Assembly (NCBI GenBank): GCA_026706485.1
Contig: JAPOYR010000012.1
Location: 62,001-126,000, forward strand
DNA: 64,000 bases
Source: Chloroflexota bacterium
GTDB lineage: Bacteria; Chloroflexota; UBA11872
Direction: 5' to 3'
Shown: piece by piece, positions 17,406 through 25,132 of the stretch
Position numbering within the stretch: position 1 is the first letter of the stretch
Layout of the letters: each line of letters begins with the position of its first letter
Notes under the pieces: generated by a model
What the model was told of the DNA's origin: nothing
Database searches by the model: none
The model's input: the letters and a program-made list of their open reading frames with translations, nothing else
Program-made: the position numbers and the translations under genes

Positions 17406-19389
17406 CTACTCCACCGACGAATCCCTGGGCGACGCGCTGCGGGAGTATTTCGCGGCGGAAGCCCCCTCGCTCCGTGCGCCCTTGAACCTTTGGGACTCCT
17501 TGGAGGGTCGTCTCGAAGAGCCCCGGCGCATGCCGCGCCTTCGACGCAAAGTTCTAGCCGCCGCCTCGCGCTATTGGTTCCCCACGTTGGCCACCGGCGG
17601 AGCGGTCGCGGCGGGCGCCGTGCTGGCGGTCTGGGCCACATCGGCAAACCTGGGAGAACCCCAGGTCGTCGAGAAGTTCGTGACGCAAGAAGTCATCAAG
17701 GAGGTCCCAGTCGAGACCATCGTTACCAGAGAAGTGATCAAGCAGGTTCCGGTCGAGACCGTGGTGACCAAAGTAGTCGTGAAAGAGGTCCCGGTTGAGG
17801 CCGTGAGGATGGTCGAGGTCGAGAAGGTCGTAACCAAGGAAGTCATCAAGGAAGTCGCGGTCGAGAAAAGCGTCGTCCGAGAATCGTCGGCGGCGTACTC
17901 ACGCGCCCCCACCGCGGCCCCACCGGCCCCGGCGACGACCCGACCGCCGGCCACGACCTTCCAGGACAACCGGCGGCAGCCCGTCGTCGCCACCGTTGAT
18001 GACGCGGTGTCGACTTTCAGCCTGGACACCGATCGCACGTCATACCAGCTGGCGCTCAACTGGGCGCGGCAGGGCTACGACATCGAGCCGGACTCCGTGC
18101 GGGCCGAGGAGTGGATCAACGCCTTCAACTACCAATACGCCCAACCTGCTGATGCGTGGGGCTTCGCCATCACGAGCGACGTCGTGGCCCACCCGCTGGA
18201 CGAGCGCAAGCATCTGGTGCGCCTCGGGTTCCAGGCGGCGGAGGTCCCGGACGACCGCCCGCTCAACGTGACGTTGGTGCTCGACGCCTCGGGCTCGATG
18301 CGCGACGGCAACCGGGTGGACATTGCCCGGGCGGCGGCGGAGACCATCCGCCAAAGCCTGCGCCCGCAGGATCGCGTGGCGGTGGTGCACTTCACCAGCG
18401 ATGTGATTCACGACCTCACTGTGGAGCATCAAGCCCCGGATCACTCGGCGGTTTGGAACTCCATTCGGTCTCTCTCGCCGCGTGGCAGCACCAATGTGCA
18501 GGCGGGGCTCAATCTCGGGGTCCAACTGGCCGACCGGGCGCGGCGGGAACGGCCCAGCGCCTACAACTACGTCATCCTGATGTCGGACGGCGTGGCCAAC
18601 GTGGACGCCACCAACCCCTTCGCGATCCTGGAGTCGGCCTATGACCGGAACGCGGGCAATCCGTTGCGGCTCATCACGGTCGGCGTGGGCATCAACAATT
18701 ACAACGACGTGTTGTTGGAGCAACTGGCGCAGCACGGCAACGGGTGGTACCGCTACTTGGACGACACCGGCCAGGCGCAGGCCACCTTCAGCCGGGCGAA
18801 CTGGCTGGCGCTGTCCACGCCCTTCGCCGACCAGACGCGGGCGCAGGTCACCTGGGATCCCGACGTGGTCAAATCCTGGCGCATCGTCGGCTATGAGAAC
18901 CGGGTGACGTCGGACGCGAGCTTCGCGGAGGACCGCAAGGAGTTTGCGGAACTGCCATCGGGCGCGGCCACCACGGTGTTCTACGAGGTGGAGCTGCACG
19001 ACGGCGTGCGCCGCGGCGAGGACCTGAAGCTTGGCCGGGTGGAGTTGCGCTGGGTGGTGCCGGAGACGGGCCAATCGCGCAGCCAGCAGGTCGAGGTGAC
19101 GGGTCGGAGCAACCTGGGCTTCGGCAGCCATGAGGCCGACCCGCTGTTGCGGTTGGGCGGCATCGTGGCGCTGGCGGCGGACCGCTACAGCAGCCTGCCG
19201 CGGGGCGCGGATTACGGCGCCGCGGGCGTGTCTACCGACCTCGCCATCCTGCAAGAGGAGCTGAGGGCGCTGGCCGGGCAGCTGGGCGGCTTGGATGCCT
19301 ACCGTGACTTCGGCTTCCTGCTGGAGCGCATGGCGGAGCGGGCCTACACCCAGGCTCCGCCGAGATCCCCCTCCGGCTACAGCCGCTAG
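17395..19389 (+). CDS. Membrane-anchored vWA-domain protein with EVPVE stalk (vWA1); possible anti-sigma factor
   Basis: This 664-aa protein has a short N-terminal domain (1-55, with A-L-R-E-Y-F-A-A-E and N-L-W-D-S-L-E-G-R-L) that resembles the cytoplasmic segment of anti-sigma factors. One membrane helix follows (about 62-82), then a stalk of Val/Glu/Lys repeats based on K-E-V-P-V-E (about 90-162) and a Pro/Ala/Thr linker. The rest is the YfbK-type layout: a vWF_A N-terminal domain (about 203-260), a vWA domain with MIDAS D-A-S-G-S at 297-301 and M-S-D-G at about 396-399, and a C-terminal DUF3520-like domain. The start overlaps the sigma gene. The outer vWA domain probably binds a metal-dependent ligand. 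The anti-sigma role is inference. Confidence 0.88.
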   Translation: MAPNYSTDESLGDALREYFAAEAPSLRAPLNLWDSLEGRLEEPRRMPRLRRKVLAAASRYWFPTLATGGAVAAGAVLAVWATSANLGEPQVVEKFVTQEVIKEVPVETIVTREVIKQVPVETVVTKVVVKEVPVEAVRMVEVEKVVTKEVIKEVAVEKSVVRESSAAYSRAPTAAPPAPATTRPPATTFQDNRRQPVVATVDDAVSTFSLDTDRTSYQLALNWARQGYDIEPDSVRAEEWINAFNYQYAQPADAWGFAITSDVVAHPLDERKHLVRLGFQAAEVPDDRPLNVTLVLDASGSMRDGNRVDIARAAAETIRQSLRPQDRVAVVHFTSDVIHDLTVEHQAPDHSAVWNSIRSLSPRGSTNVQAGLNLGVQLADRARRERPSAYNYVILMSDGVANVDATNPFAILESAYDRNAGNPLRLITVGVGINNYNDVLLEQLAQHGNGWYRYLDDTGQAQATFSRANWLALSTPFADQTRAQVTWDPDVVKSWRIVGYENRVTSDASFAEDRKEFAELPSGAATTVFYEVELHDGVRRGEDLKLGRVELRWVVPETGQSRSQQVEVTGRSNLGFGSHEADPLLRLGGIVALAADRYSSLPRGADYGAAGVSTDLAILQEELRALAGQLGGLDAYRDFGFLLERMAERAYTQAPPRSPSGYSR

Positions 19390-19395
19390 TCCTCT

Positions 19396-19430
19396 CGGCG
19401 CCTGCCGGTCATCCCGACCGGCAGGCGCCG
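19396..19430 (+). terminator. 15-bp perfect hairpin after vWA1
   Basis: CGGCGCCTGCCGGTC (19396-19410) pairs perfectly with 19416-19430 around a five-base loop, six bases after the vWA1 stop. There is no T-run, so termination would be factor-assisted, or it may act in mRNA 3'-end protection. The same stem follows vWA2. Confidence 0.6.
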
Positions 19431-19575
19431 GGACAAGCGCTCAATTCGGAGCGGGCACTGCTTCTTTCGCCAGCCGTCCTTTGTGAGGTTTCTTTCACCG
19501 GCTATCCGCTGTGAGTTTCCTGGCCGGGCGGCGTGCGGGCGGCGGGCGCCCGCCCGGGAATTTGGTCACGGTGAT

Positions 19576-19602
19576 GGAACGATTTCGCCCAAAGTGGCGT
19601 AT
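19576..19602 (+). promoter_or_regulatory. ECF-sigma-type promoter (GGAAC-N17-CGTA) of vWA2
   Basis: GGAAC at 19576-19580 and CGTAT at 19598-19602 have a 17-base spacer, identical in design to the promoter before the sigma gene. The leader hairpin CCCGC (19618-19622)/GCGGG (19628-19632) is also shared. This places vWA2 in the regulon of the neighbouring sigma factor, by inference. Confidence 0.72.
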
Positions 19603-19647
19603 TTCTCTATGCAACGCCCCGCGGAGCGCGGGATTGGAGGGCGGATC

Positions 19648-21537
19648 ATGACGGATGCAACGCCTGTTCTGCACGATCGGGACGGCGATCGTGACGAGAT
19701 CAACCACCAAGTAGGCCAGAGCCACGACGCGGGCGCCGGCCCGGTGGAAGGATCCCGGCCCGTCACGCGGCTACGGCGCAAGATCCTGGCCGCGACTTCC
19801 CGCTGCCGGATTGCCGCGGCGGTCACCGGCGCGGCCGTCGCGGTGGCGGTCCTCGCCGCAACGGCCTGCGGCGAAGCGGAAGTTGTCGAAAAGACCGTGA
19901 CTCAGGAAGTAATCAAGGAGGTTCCGGTCGAGACTGTCGTCACCAAAGCCGTGCACAGGGAGGTTGCGGTCGAGAAGGTGGTAACGAAGGAGGTGGTGCG
20001 GGAGGCACCGGTCGAGCGAAGCATGACCCGGCCGTCAACGGCGTCGCGCGCCACGCCCGCGGCCGTTCGTGCGCCCACGGCCCGGCCGGCGGCCACAATC
20101 GTCCGGGACGCTCGGCGGCAGCCGGAAGTCGCCACGGCCGAAGATGCGGTCTCCACGTTCAGCCTGGACACCGACCGCACGTCGTACCAGCTGGCGCTCG
20201 CCTGGGCGCACCAGGGCTACGAAATCGATCCGGACTCGGTGCGGGCCGAGGAGTGGATCAACGCCTTCAACTATCAATACGCCCTGCCGTCGGACGACTG
20301 GGGCTTCGCCATCACGAGCGATCTCGTCACGCACCCGCTGGACGGGCGCAAGCACCTGGCCCGAATTGCCTTCCAGGCGGCGGAAGTGCCGGATGATCGC
20401 CCGCTCAACGTCACGCTGGTGCTCGACGCCTCGGCCTCGATGGCGAGCGGGAATCGCATTGACATCGCCCGCGCGGCCGCGGAGGCCATTCGCCGGAGCC
20501 TGCGCCCGCAGGACCGCGTGGCCGTCGTGCACTTCACCACGGACGTGATTCGCCAGTTCACCGTGGAGCACAGCGGGCCGGACAACTCCTCGGTGGAGTG
20601 GTCGATTTCGCGGCTGGCACCGACTGGCGGCACCAACGTGCAGGCGGGACTCAACCTCGGGGTTCAGCTGGCCGACGCGGCGCGGCGGGAACGGCCGGAG
20701 GCCTACAACTACGTCATCCTGATGTCGGACGGCGTGGCCAATGTGGATGCCACCAACCCGTTCGCGATCCTGGAGTCCGCCTACGACCGCAACGCCGGCA
20801 ACCCGCTGCGGCTGATCACCATCGGCGTGGGAATCACCAACTACAACGACGAGTTGCTGGAGTTGCTGGCCCAGCATGGCAATGGCTGGTACCGCTACTT
20901 GGACGACCCCGATCAGGCGCGCAGGACCTTCAGCCGGGCGAACTGGCTGGCGCTGTCGACGCCCTTCGCCGACCAGACGCGGGCCCAGGTGACCTGGGAT
21001 CCGGACGTAGTCCGGTCGTGGCGGATCGTGGGCTACGAGAACCGGGTCACGTCCGACGCGAGCTTCGCGGAGGACCGCAAGGAATTCGCGGAGTTGCCGT
21101 CGGGCGCGGCCACCACGGTCTTCTACGAGCTGGAGCTGCACGACCGCTATCGCGGGCGCGTGGCTGAAGACCTGAAGCTGGGCCGGGTGGAGCTGCGCTG
21201 GATCGTCCCGGACACGGGTCAATCGCGCAGCCAGCAGGTCGAGGTCACGGGTCGGAACGACCTCAGCTTCGACGGCAGCCGGGTCGATCCGCTGCTGCGG
21301 TTCGGTGGCATCGTGGCGTTGGCGGCGGACCGCTACAGCAGCCTGCCGCCCGGCACGGACTACGGCGCCGCGGATGTGGCGGATGAGCTGGACATTCTCC
21401 AGGGACAGCTGCGCGCGCTGCAACGCACGCTCGGCGACCTGGGCGCCTACCAGGACTTCAGCTTCCTGCTGGAGCGGATGGCGGAGCAGGCCTACGCCCA
21501 GGCTCCGGCCCCGGCCCGCTCTGGCTACAGCCGCTGA
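19648..21537 (+). CDS. vWA-domain protein with EVPVE stalk (vWA2), N-terminus derived from a sigma factor gene
   Basis: This 629-aa paralogue of vWA1 is closely similar from about residue 135 to the end. MIDAS is D-A-S-A-S and a D-x-G strand follows. The hydrophobic segment at 53-73 ends in A-T-A-C-G, so Cys74 could be a lipidation site, though the lipobox is not canonical. The stalk (79-123) is shorter than in vWA1. The first 27 residues (M-T-D-A-T-P-V-L-H-D-R-D-G-D-R-D) align with the sigma factor N-terminus (M-T-D-E-Q-A-V-L-R-C-Q-D-G-D-R-E), not with vWA1. The anti-sigma-like segment of vWA1 is missing. The ATG at 19648 follows G-G-A-G-G in the leader. A deletion in a tandem copy explains this. 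Confidence 0.88.
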   Translation: MTDATPVLHDRDGDRDEINHQVGQSHDAGAGPVEGSRPVTRLRRKILAATSRCRIAAAVTGAAVAVAVLAATACGEAEVVEKTVTQEVIKEVPVETVVTKAVHREVAVEKVVTKEVVREAPVERSMTRPSTASRATPAAVRAPTARPAATIVRDARRQPEVATAEDAVSTFSLDTDRTSYQLALAWAHQGYEIDPDSVRAEEWINAFNYQYALPSDDWGFAITSDLVTHPLDGRKHLARIAFQAAEVPDDRPLNVTLVLDASASMASGNRIDIARAAAEAIRRSLRPQDRVAVVHFTTDVIRQFTVEHSGPDNSSVEWSISRLAPTGGTNVQAGLNLGVQLADAARRERPEAYNYVILMSDGVANVDATNPFAILESAYDRNAGNPLRLITIGVGITNYNDELLELLAQHGNGWYRYLDDPDQARRTFSRANWLALSTPFADQTRAQVTWDPDVVRSWRIVGYENRVTSDASFAEDRKEFAELPSGAATTVFYELELHDRYRGRVAEDLKLGRVELRWIVPDTGQSRSQQVEVTGRNDLSFDGSRVDPLLRFGGIVALAADRYSSLPPGTDYGAADVADELDILQGQLRALQRTLGDLGAYQDFSFLLERMAEQAYAQAPAPARSGYSR

Positions 21538-21542
21538 CCTAT

Positions 21543-21577
21543 CGGCGCCTGCCGGTCACCCCGACCGGCAGGCGCCG
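21543..21577 (+). terminator. 15-bp perfect hairpin after vWA2
   Basis: The stem CGGCGCCTGCCGGTC at 21543-21557 pairs with 21563-21577 and is identical to the stem after vWA1. Only the loop differs (ACCCC instead of ATCCC). It confirms that the duplication included the 3' flank. Confidence 0.6.
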
Positions 21578-21606
21578 GGGCTGGCGGGGTCACGCGGGAC
21601 TCGGAC

Positions 21607-21631
21607 GGGCGCCCACAAGGGGCGCCCCTAC
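21607..21631. repeat. Dispersed GGGCGCCC...GGGGCGCCCC repeat
   Basis: This GC-rich imperfect palindrome is nearly identical to 29413-29437 (one base different) and related to the shorter-armed elements at 48446-48471 and 57858-57884. It lies between convergent genes. It is probably a mobile or REP-like intergenic element typical of this genome. Confidence 0.6.
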
Positions 21632-21653
21632 GGTTTGAATCCGGCTGGGAAAC

Positions 21654-21977
21654 CTACGGCAGCGGCGAATAGTCCGTCGGCTCGAGGAACCGGTTGTGGA
21701 TCCGGGCCACAATCTGCCCATCGGCTTCCGTGTCGGCCCGGAGTTGCAGCCACTCGGGGTCGCTGATGAAGGCGCCCCATTTCCGCTCGCGGTCGGCCAT
21801 GTCGGCAAAGCGCGTCAGATACACCAGCCGGTCGCTGCGGCCCACGACCTCGTGCCAGAACCCCACCACCTCCACGCCGTGCCGCTCGAAGAAGCCCAGC
21901 GTGTGTTCGCGAAACCGCGCCTCGATGACCGGCATCTTGCCGGGAAGAATCTCGTAGATGCGCAATTCATACAGCAT
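21654..21977 (-). CDS. NIPSNAP-family protein
   Basis: This 107-aa protein starts M-L-Y-E-L-R-I-Y-E, the typical opening of NIPSNAP domains (ferredoxin-like dimeric alpha/beta-barrel). The motifs F-F-E-R-H-G-V-E-V-V-G-F-W and R-F-A-D-M-A-D-R-E follow. Bacterial members are of uncertain function and often occur singly, as here. The ATG at 21977 fits the domain exactly; further upstream codons read as non-conserved sequence. Confidence 0.88.
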   Translation of the reverse strand: MLYELRIYEILPGKMPVIEARFREHTLGFFERHGVEVVGFWHEVVGRSDRLVYLTRFADMADRERKWGAFISDPEWLQLRADTEADGQIVARIHNRFLEPTDYSPLP

Positions 21978-22064
21978 GGTGGATTGACCTCGGACGGCGA
22001 GCGCGCGGGAGCGTAGCATGGGGGCCGCGGGGAGCGGGCGGTTTCGTCGGAGAGGCGCGGGGAC

Positions 22065-22475
22065 ATGTACGCCATCGTGATCGGCTGCGGACGCGCCGGC
22101 GCCGAGATTGCCGCGCGCATGGCGGCCGCCGGTGACTCGGTCGTCGTCATCGACCGCGACAGCCACGCGTTCCAGCGGCTGCCCGACGACTTTGCCGGCA
22201 CGACGCTGGTGGGAACCGCCATCGATCTCGACGTCCTGGAGGCCGCCGGCGTGGCCCGCGCCGACGTGCTGGTGGCGGCCACCTACGGCGACAATTCCAA
22301 TCTCACCGCGGTGCAACTGGCGCGCCTCAAATACGACGTGCCGCGCGTCATCGCCCGCGTCAAGGACCCCGTGCGCGCCCGCGTCTTCGCCGACCGCGGC
22401 ATCGAGACCATCTGCTCCACGGACATCATTGCCAGCGCGATCATGGACCGGCTGGCCGGCTCCCCGGCGGTTTAG
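22065..22475 (+). CDS. TrkA-N (RCK) domain protein, NAD-binding
   Basis: This 136-aa protein is a single Rossmann domain: V-I-G-C-G-R-A-G-A-E-I-A at 5-16, acidic D33 in V-I-D-R-D for the ribose, and the RCK pattern A-T-Y-G-D-N-S-N. It lacks the TrkA-C domain. It has a good ribosome site (GGGGAC before ATG). The next gene, three bases on, encodes a complete TrkA-N/TrkA-C protein, so the two may form the cytoplasmic ring of a potassium uptake system. No membrane subunit (TrkH/KtrB) is in the window. Confidence 0.88.
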   Translation: MYAIVIGCGRAGAEIAARMAAAGDSVVVIDRDSHAFQRLPDDFAGTTLVGTAIDLDVLEAAGVARADVLVAATYGDNSNLTAVQLARLKYDVPRVIARVKDPVRARVFADRGIETICSTDIIASAIMDRLAGSPAV

Positions 22476-22477
22476 GC

Positions 22478-23149
22478 GTGTTCATCATCATCGCCGGCGG
22501 CGGCAAGGTGGGCGCCGCGCTGGCGCACGACCTGCCGCCCGGCGGGCACGAGATCGTGCTCCTCGAGAAAGACCGCCGCAAGGCGCAGGATCTGGAAGAC
22601 GACCTTGGCGCCTCGGTCGTTCCCCAGGACGCCTCGGAGGGCCGGTGGCTCTCGACGGCGGGCGTGGCGCGGGCCGACCTCGTGATTGCCGTCACTGGCG
22701 ACGACGAGGACAACCTTGTCATTTGTCAGCTCGCTCGCGCGCTCTCCAAGGGTCGGGCGCGCACCATCGCGCGTCTCAACAACCCCAAGAATCAGGACGC
22801 TTTTCGCCTTCTGGAGATCGAGGCCATCGTCAACGCCACCGACCTGGTCATGAGCATGATCGAGCGCGACCTGGGCGCGGCGTCCGTGGTGCACCTCATG
22901 CGCCTGCGCTCCGCCGGCCTCGAGCTCGTCGAGCTGACCGTGGCCAGTGAATCAGCCGCGGCCGGGGCGTCGGTCACCGACCTGCAGCTCGAGCAATTGG
23001 GCGCCCGCGTGGCCGTCGTGCTGCGCGGCGACGACGCGCTGTTCACGTTCACCGACCTCGTGCTCAGGTCCGGCGATACGGTGGTGGCGGTTGTGGATAT
23101 CGCGAACGAGAGCGCCGTACGCTCCCGCTTCGACGCCGCCCACTTCTAG
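22478..23149 (+). CDS. trkA: TrkA-family potassium uptake regulatory protein
   Basis: This 223-aa protein has a Rossmann/RCK-N domain (I-I-A-G-G-G-K-V-G at 4-12, L-L-E-K-D, A-V-T-G-D-D-E-D-N) followed by a TrkA-C domain (about 140-215). It gates a Trk/Ktr-type potassium channel in response to NAD(H) or nucleotides. The start is GTG at 22478, three bases after the previous stop. It converges with the L25 gene. Confidence 0.88.
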   Translation: MFIIIAGGGKVGAALAHDLPPGGHEIVLLEKDRRKAQDLEDDLGASVVPQDASEGRWLSTAGVARADLVIAVTGDDEDNLVICQLARALSKGRARTIARLNNPKNQDAFRLLEIEAIVNATDLVMSMIERDLGAASVVHLMRLRSAGLELVELTVASESAAAGASVTDLQLEQLGARVAVVLRGDDALFTFTDLVLRSGDTVVAVVDIANESAVRSRFDAAHF

Positions 23150-23186
23150 ACCGTCCCGCCCCCAACCTCCAGGGCGTAACAGCCGA

Positions 23187-23858
23187 CTACGCCGGAGCTT
23201 CTTCCTCCGGCGGCGCTTCCGCGGCCTCGCCTTCCTCGCCGGGCTCGATCTCCACCTCGTCGAGGTCGACCTCTTCTTCCTCGAGATCTTCGGCCTGCGC
23301 CCGCAGCACGTGCACCGAAATCACCGTTTCGGCGGCATCGCCCACCGGCGCGTACGCGCCGTCCGGCGCCCGTAGGTCGGCCACCACCACCTCGTCTCCC
23401 GGAGCTTCCAAGCCGGAGACATCGGCCACCAGCGTCGATGGGATCTCGGTGGGCAGCGCTTCGACCTCCAGCGTGGTTAGCGATTGAATCACCGTCACGC
23501 CCATGACCGCGGCGGCCGGCGCCGTCCCTTGCAGCTCGATTCCCACCTCCACCGTCACCGGCCTGGTGAGGTCGACGCGGCGGAACGTCGCGTGCAGCAG
23601 GCGGTCGGTGATGATGTCCAACTCGTAGTCGTCGAACAGCACCGCCTCGGTGGAGCCGTCGCATTCGAGGTCGAGCAGCCGGCCGTCGGCCCCATGCCGC
23701 ACCAGGGTGGCCAGCTCGCGCTCATCCACTTGGACGGCGGTCGACGGCTGGTTCGGCGTAACGAGATTTGCCGGAATCACGCCCGAGCGCCGGAGGCGCT
23801 TGACGGCCCGGCCCCGCACGGTGCGGGAGGACGCCTGGAGGCGTGGACGTTCGGGCAC
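23187..23858 (-). CDS. rplY: 50S ribosomal protein L25 (Ctc form)
   Basis: This 223-aa protein begins with the 5S-rRNA-binding L25 domain (1-90, with R-L-R-R-S-G-V-I-P-A). The TL5/CTC beta domain follows (about 95-185, with V-E-V-E-A-L-P-T-E-I-P). It ends in a strongly acidic tail rich in Glu (186-223). The long form is usual in Gram-positive-type and Chloroflexota genomes. It is monocistronic here. Confidence 0.9.
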   Translation of the reverse strand: MPERPRLQASSRTVRGRAVKRLRRSGVIPANLVTPNQPSTAVQVDERELATLVRHGADGRLLDLECDGSTEAVLFDDYELDIITDRLLHATFRRVDLTRPVTVEVGIELQGTAPAAAVMGVTVIQSLTTLEVEALPTEIPSTLVADVSGLEAPGDEVVVADLRAPDGAYAPVGDAAETVISVHVLRAQAEDLEEEEVDLDEVEIEPGEEGEAAEAPPEEEAPA

Positions 23859-24060
23859 TCGGAGTTCCTCTGGGGTGGGTTCGGCGACGACGCCGCAATT
23901 GGGAGACGCGGCGCCGGTGCCTCACGCACGAGCCGCGCGCACCACGAGTCTAGAAACGTCGACCCCTCGCGTCAACGCCGGGATCAGCCTCGCAAGGAGT
24001 GTTACCAAGTGAGAGCGTGGCGCCTCGGAAGACCGGGTATCGAAATCGGATTGCGAGGGT

Positions 24061-24189
24061 ATGACTGCAGCGGCGGCCAAGGAGTATCTGGTGGCGGTGG
24101 CCACGCGCGACCGGGCGGCGTCCAAACGCCGCAAAGGGCATCTGCTGGATGAGGCTAAGCGCGCACCAGGTTGCACCCGAGGTCCCTGA
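24061..24189 (+). pseudogene. Transposase/integrase N-terminal remnant
   Basis: A 42-codon frame reads A-A-K-E-Y-L-V-A-V-A-T-R-D-R-A-A-S-K-R-R-K-G. This resembles the helical N-terminus of integrase-core (DDE) transposases that typically continues L-L-D-E-x-x-x-x-T-G. It meets a stop within about 13 codons of L-L-D-E and nothing of the catalytic domain follows. It lies in the 465-base gap 23859-24323, the largest non-coding stretch. Nothing else in that gap could be identified. It is called as a scar of an insertion sequence, from family resemblance only. Confidence 0.45.
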
Positions 24190-24323
24190 TGCGGCAACTC
24201 GTGTGACAAACGCTGCGTTCTCAGCATTGCAGGTTCACATGTTTCTCCATACCATCGCCGCCGGTCGCCACCCTTCGACGCCGAGTCAATGGCGACGCGT
24301 TGCCCGGCCTCACCAGGAGATTT

Positions 24324-25082
24324 GTGAGCAACGAGAACCGGACTTCTCTAACCCATCGGCTGCTCAGGCGCCCGGGGCTCGTAACGCCCGGCGTCATCGA
24401 TCAAACCTATGATCCCGCCAGCCATCTCCTCTATGGCTGGATCGCTGATTGGCTCAACGAAGACTTGGACGAGGCGTGGCTTCTAGATGCTGGATGCTGG
24501 AATGCGTCCTTCGGCGTGTATCTGCGGGCCCGCGGGGCCGATGTTCGATATGTGGGAGTCGATCTGAGCCAGCCGGCGCTTGGCTACGCCCGCGGGATCG
24601 ACCCAAGCCTGCAGGTGCTTCGGGCGGACTTGGCGAATCCCATTCTGCCGTTCCCCTCGGCGACGTTTGACGGCGTGGCACTGATCCTGACCTACGAGCA
24701 TCTGCCTCGCTTGACCGAGCCTGCGTTGATCCGTGCGGTGGCCGATGTCTTGAAGCCCGGCGGGTGGCTGTTTGTGATCACCGAGCTCAACAGCATCCTC
24801 AACCCGCTTGATCCGGCGTGGCCGTTCGGACACCGTCACTATTCGCCCGGCGACCTCGTGCCGGTGTTCCAGCGCGCGGGCCTGGACATTGAGGACATGC
24901 GCATCAACGGCGGCGTGTGGCACTGCCTGGAAGTCATCGCCTTCTATGTCGCCAAGCACATTTTTCGACGCCGGCTCCACCGACCGGCCTGGTTGCGCGC
25001 GCTTACCACCCGCGAATACGAACCGGCGCCACGTTGGCTGGGATCGCGCCTGTGCTTCAAGTGTCGCCGGCCAGCTGGCTGA
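24324..25082 (+). CDS. Class I SAM-dependent methyltransferase
   Basis: This 252-aa protein shows the Rossmann methyltransferase layout: motif I L-L-D-A-G-C-W-N-A-S-F-G, motif II V-G-V-D-L-S, the E-H-L-P segment after motif IV, and L-K-P-G-G-W-L-F-V-I. Motif I lacks the usual second glycine (G-C-W-N instead of G-C-G-x-G), which is odd. The substrate is unknown. GTG at 24324 is preferred because AGGAGA ends four bases before it. A TTG at 24300 is in frame but has no such site. It converges with the PBP gene. Confidence 0.8.
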   Translation: MSNENRTSLTHRLLRRPGLVTPGVIDQTYDPASHLLYGWIADWLNEDLDEAWLLDAGCWNASFGVYLRARGADVRYVGVDLSQPALGYARGIDPSLQVLRADLANPILPFPSATFDGVALILTYEHLPRLTEPALIRAVADVLKPGGWLFVITELNSILNPLDPAWPFGHRHYSPGDLVPVFQRAGLDIEDMRINGGVWHCLEVIAFYVAKHIFRRRLHRPAWLRALTTREYEPAPRWLGSRLCFKCRRPAG

Positions 25083-25132
25083 GCCAAGGTCCGCGGTGAC
25101 GCCGTTTCGCGGCGCCAGCATGCATCCGTTGG

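Noticed and set aside
17660-17880. Repeats in the vWA stalk region as a CRISPR-like or tandem DNA array
   Set aside because: The repeats are imperfect, in frame, and code for the K-E-V-P-V-E stalk. They have no spacer structure.
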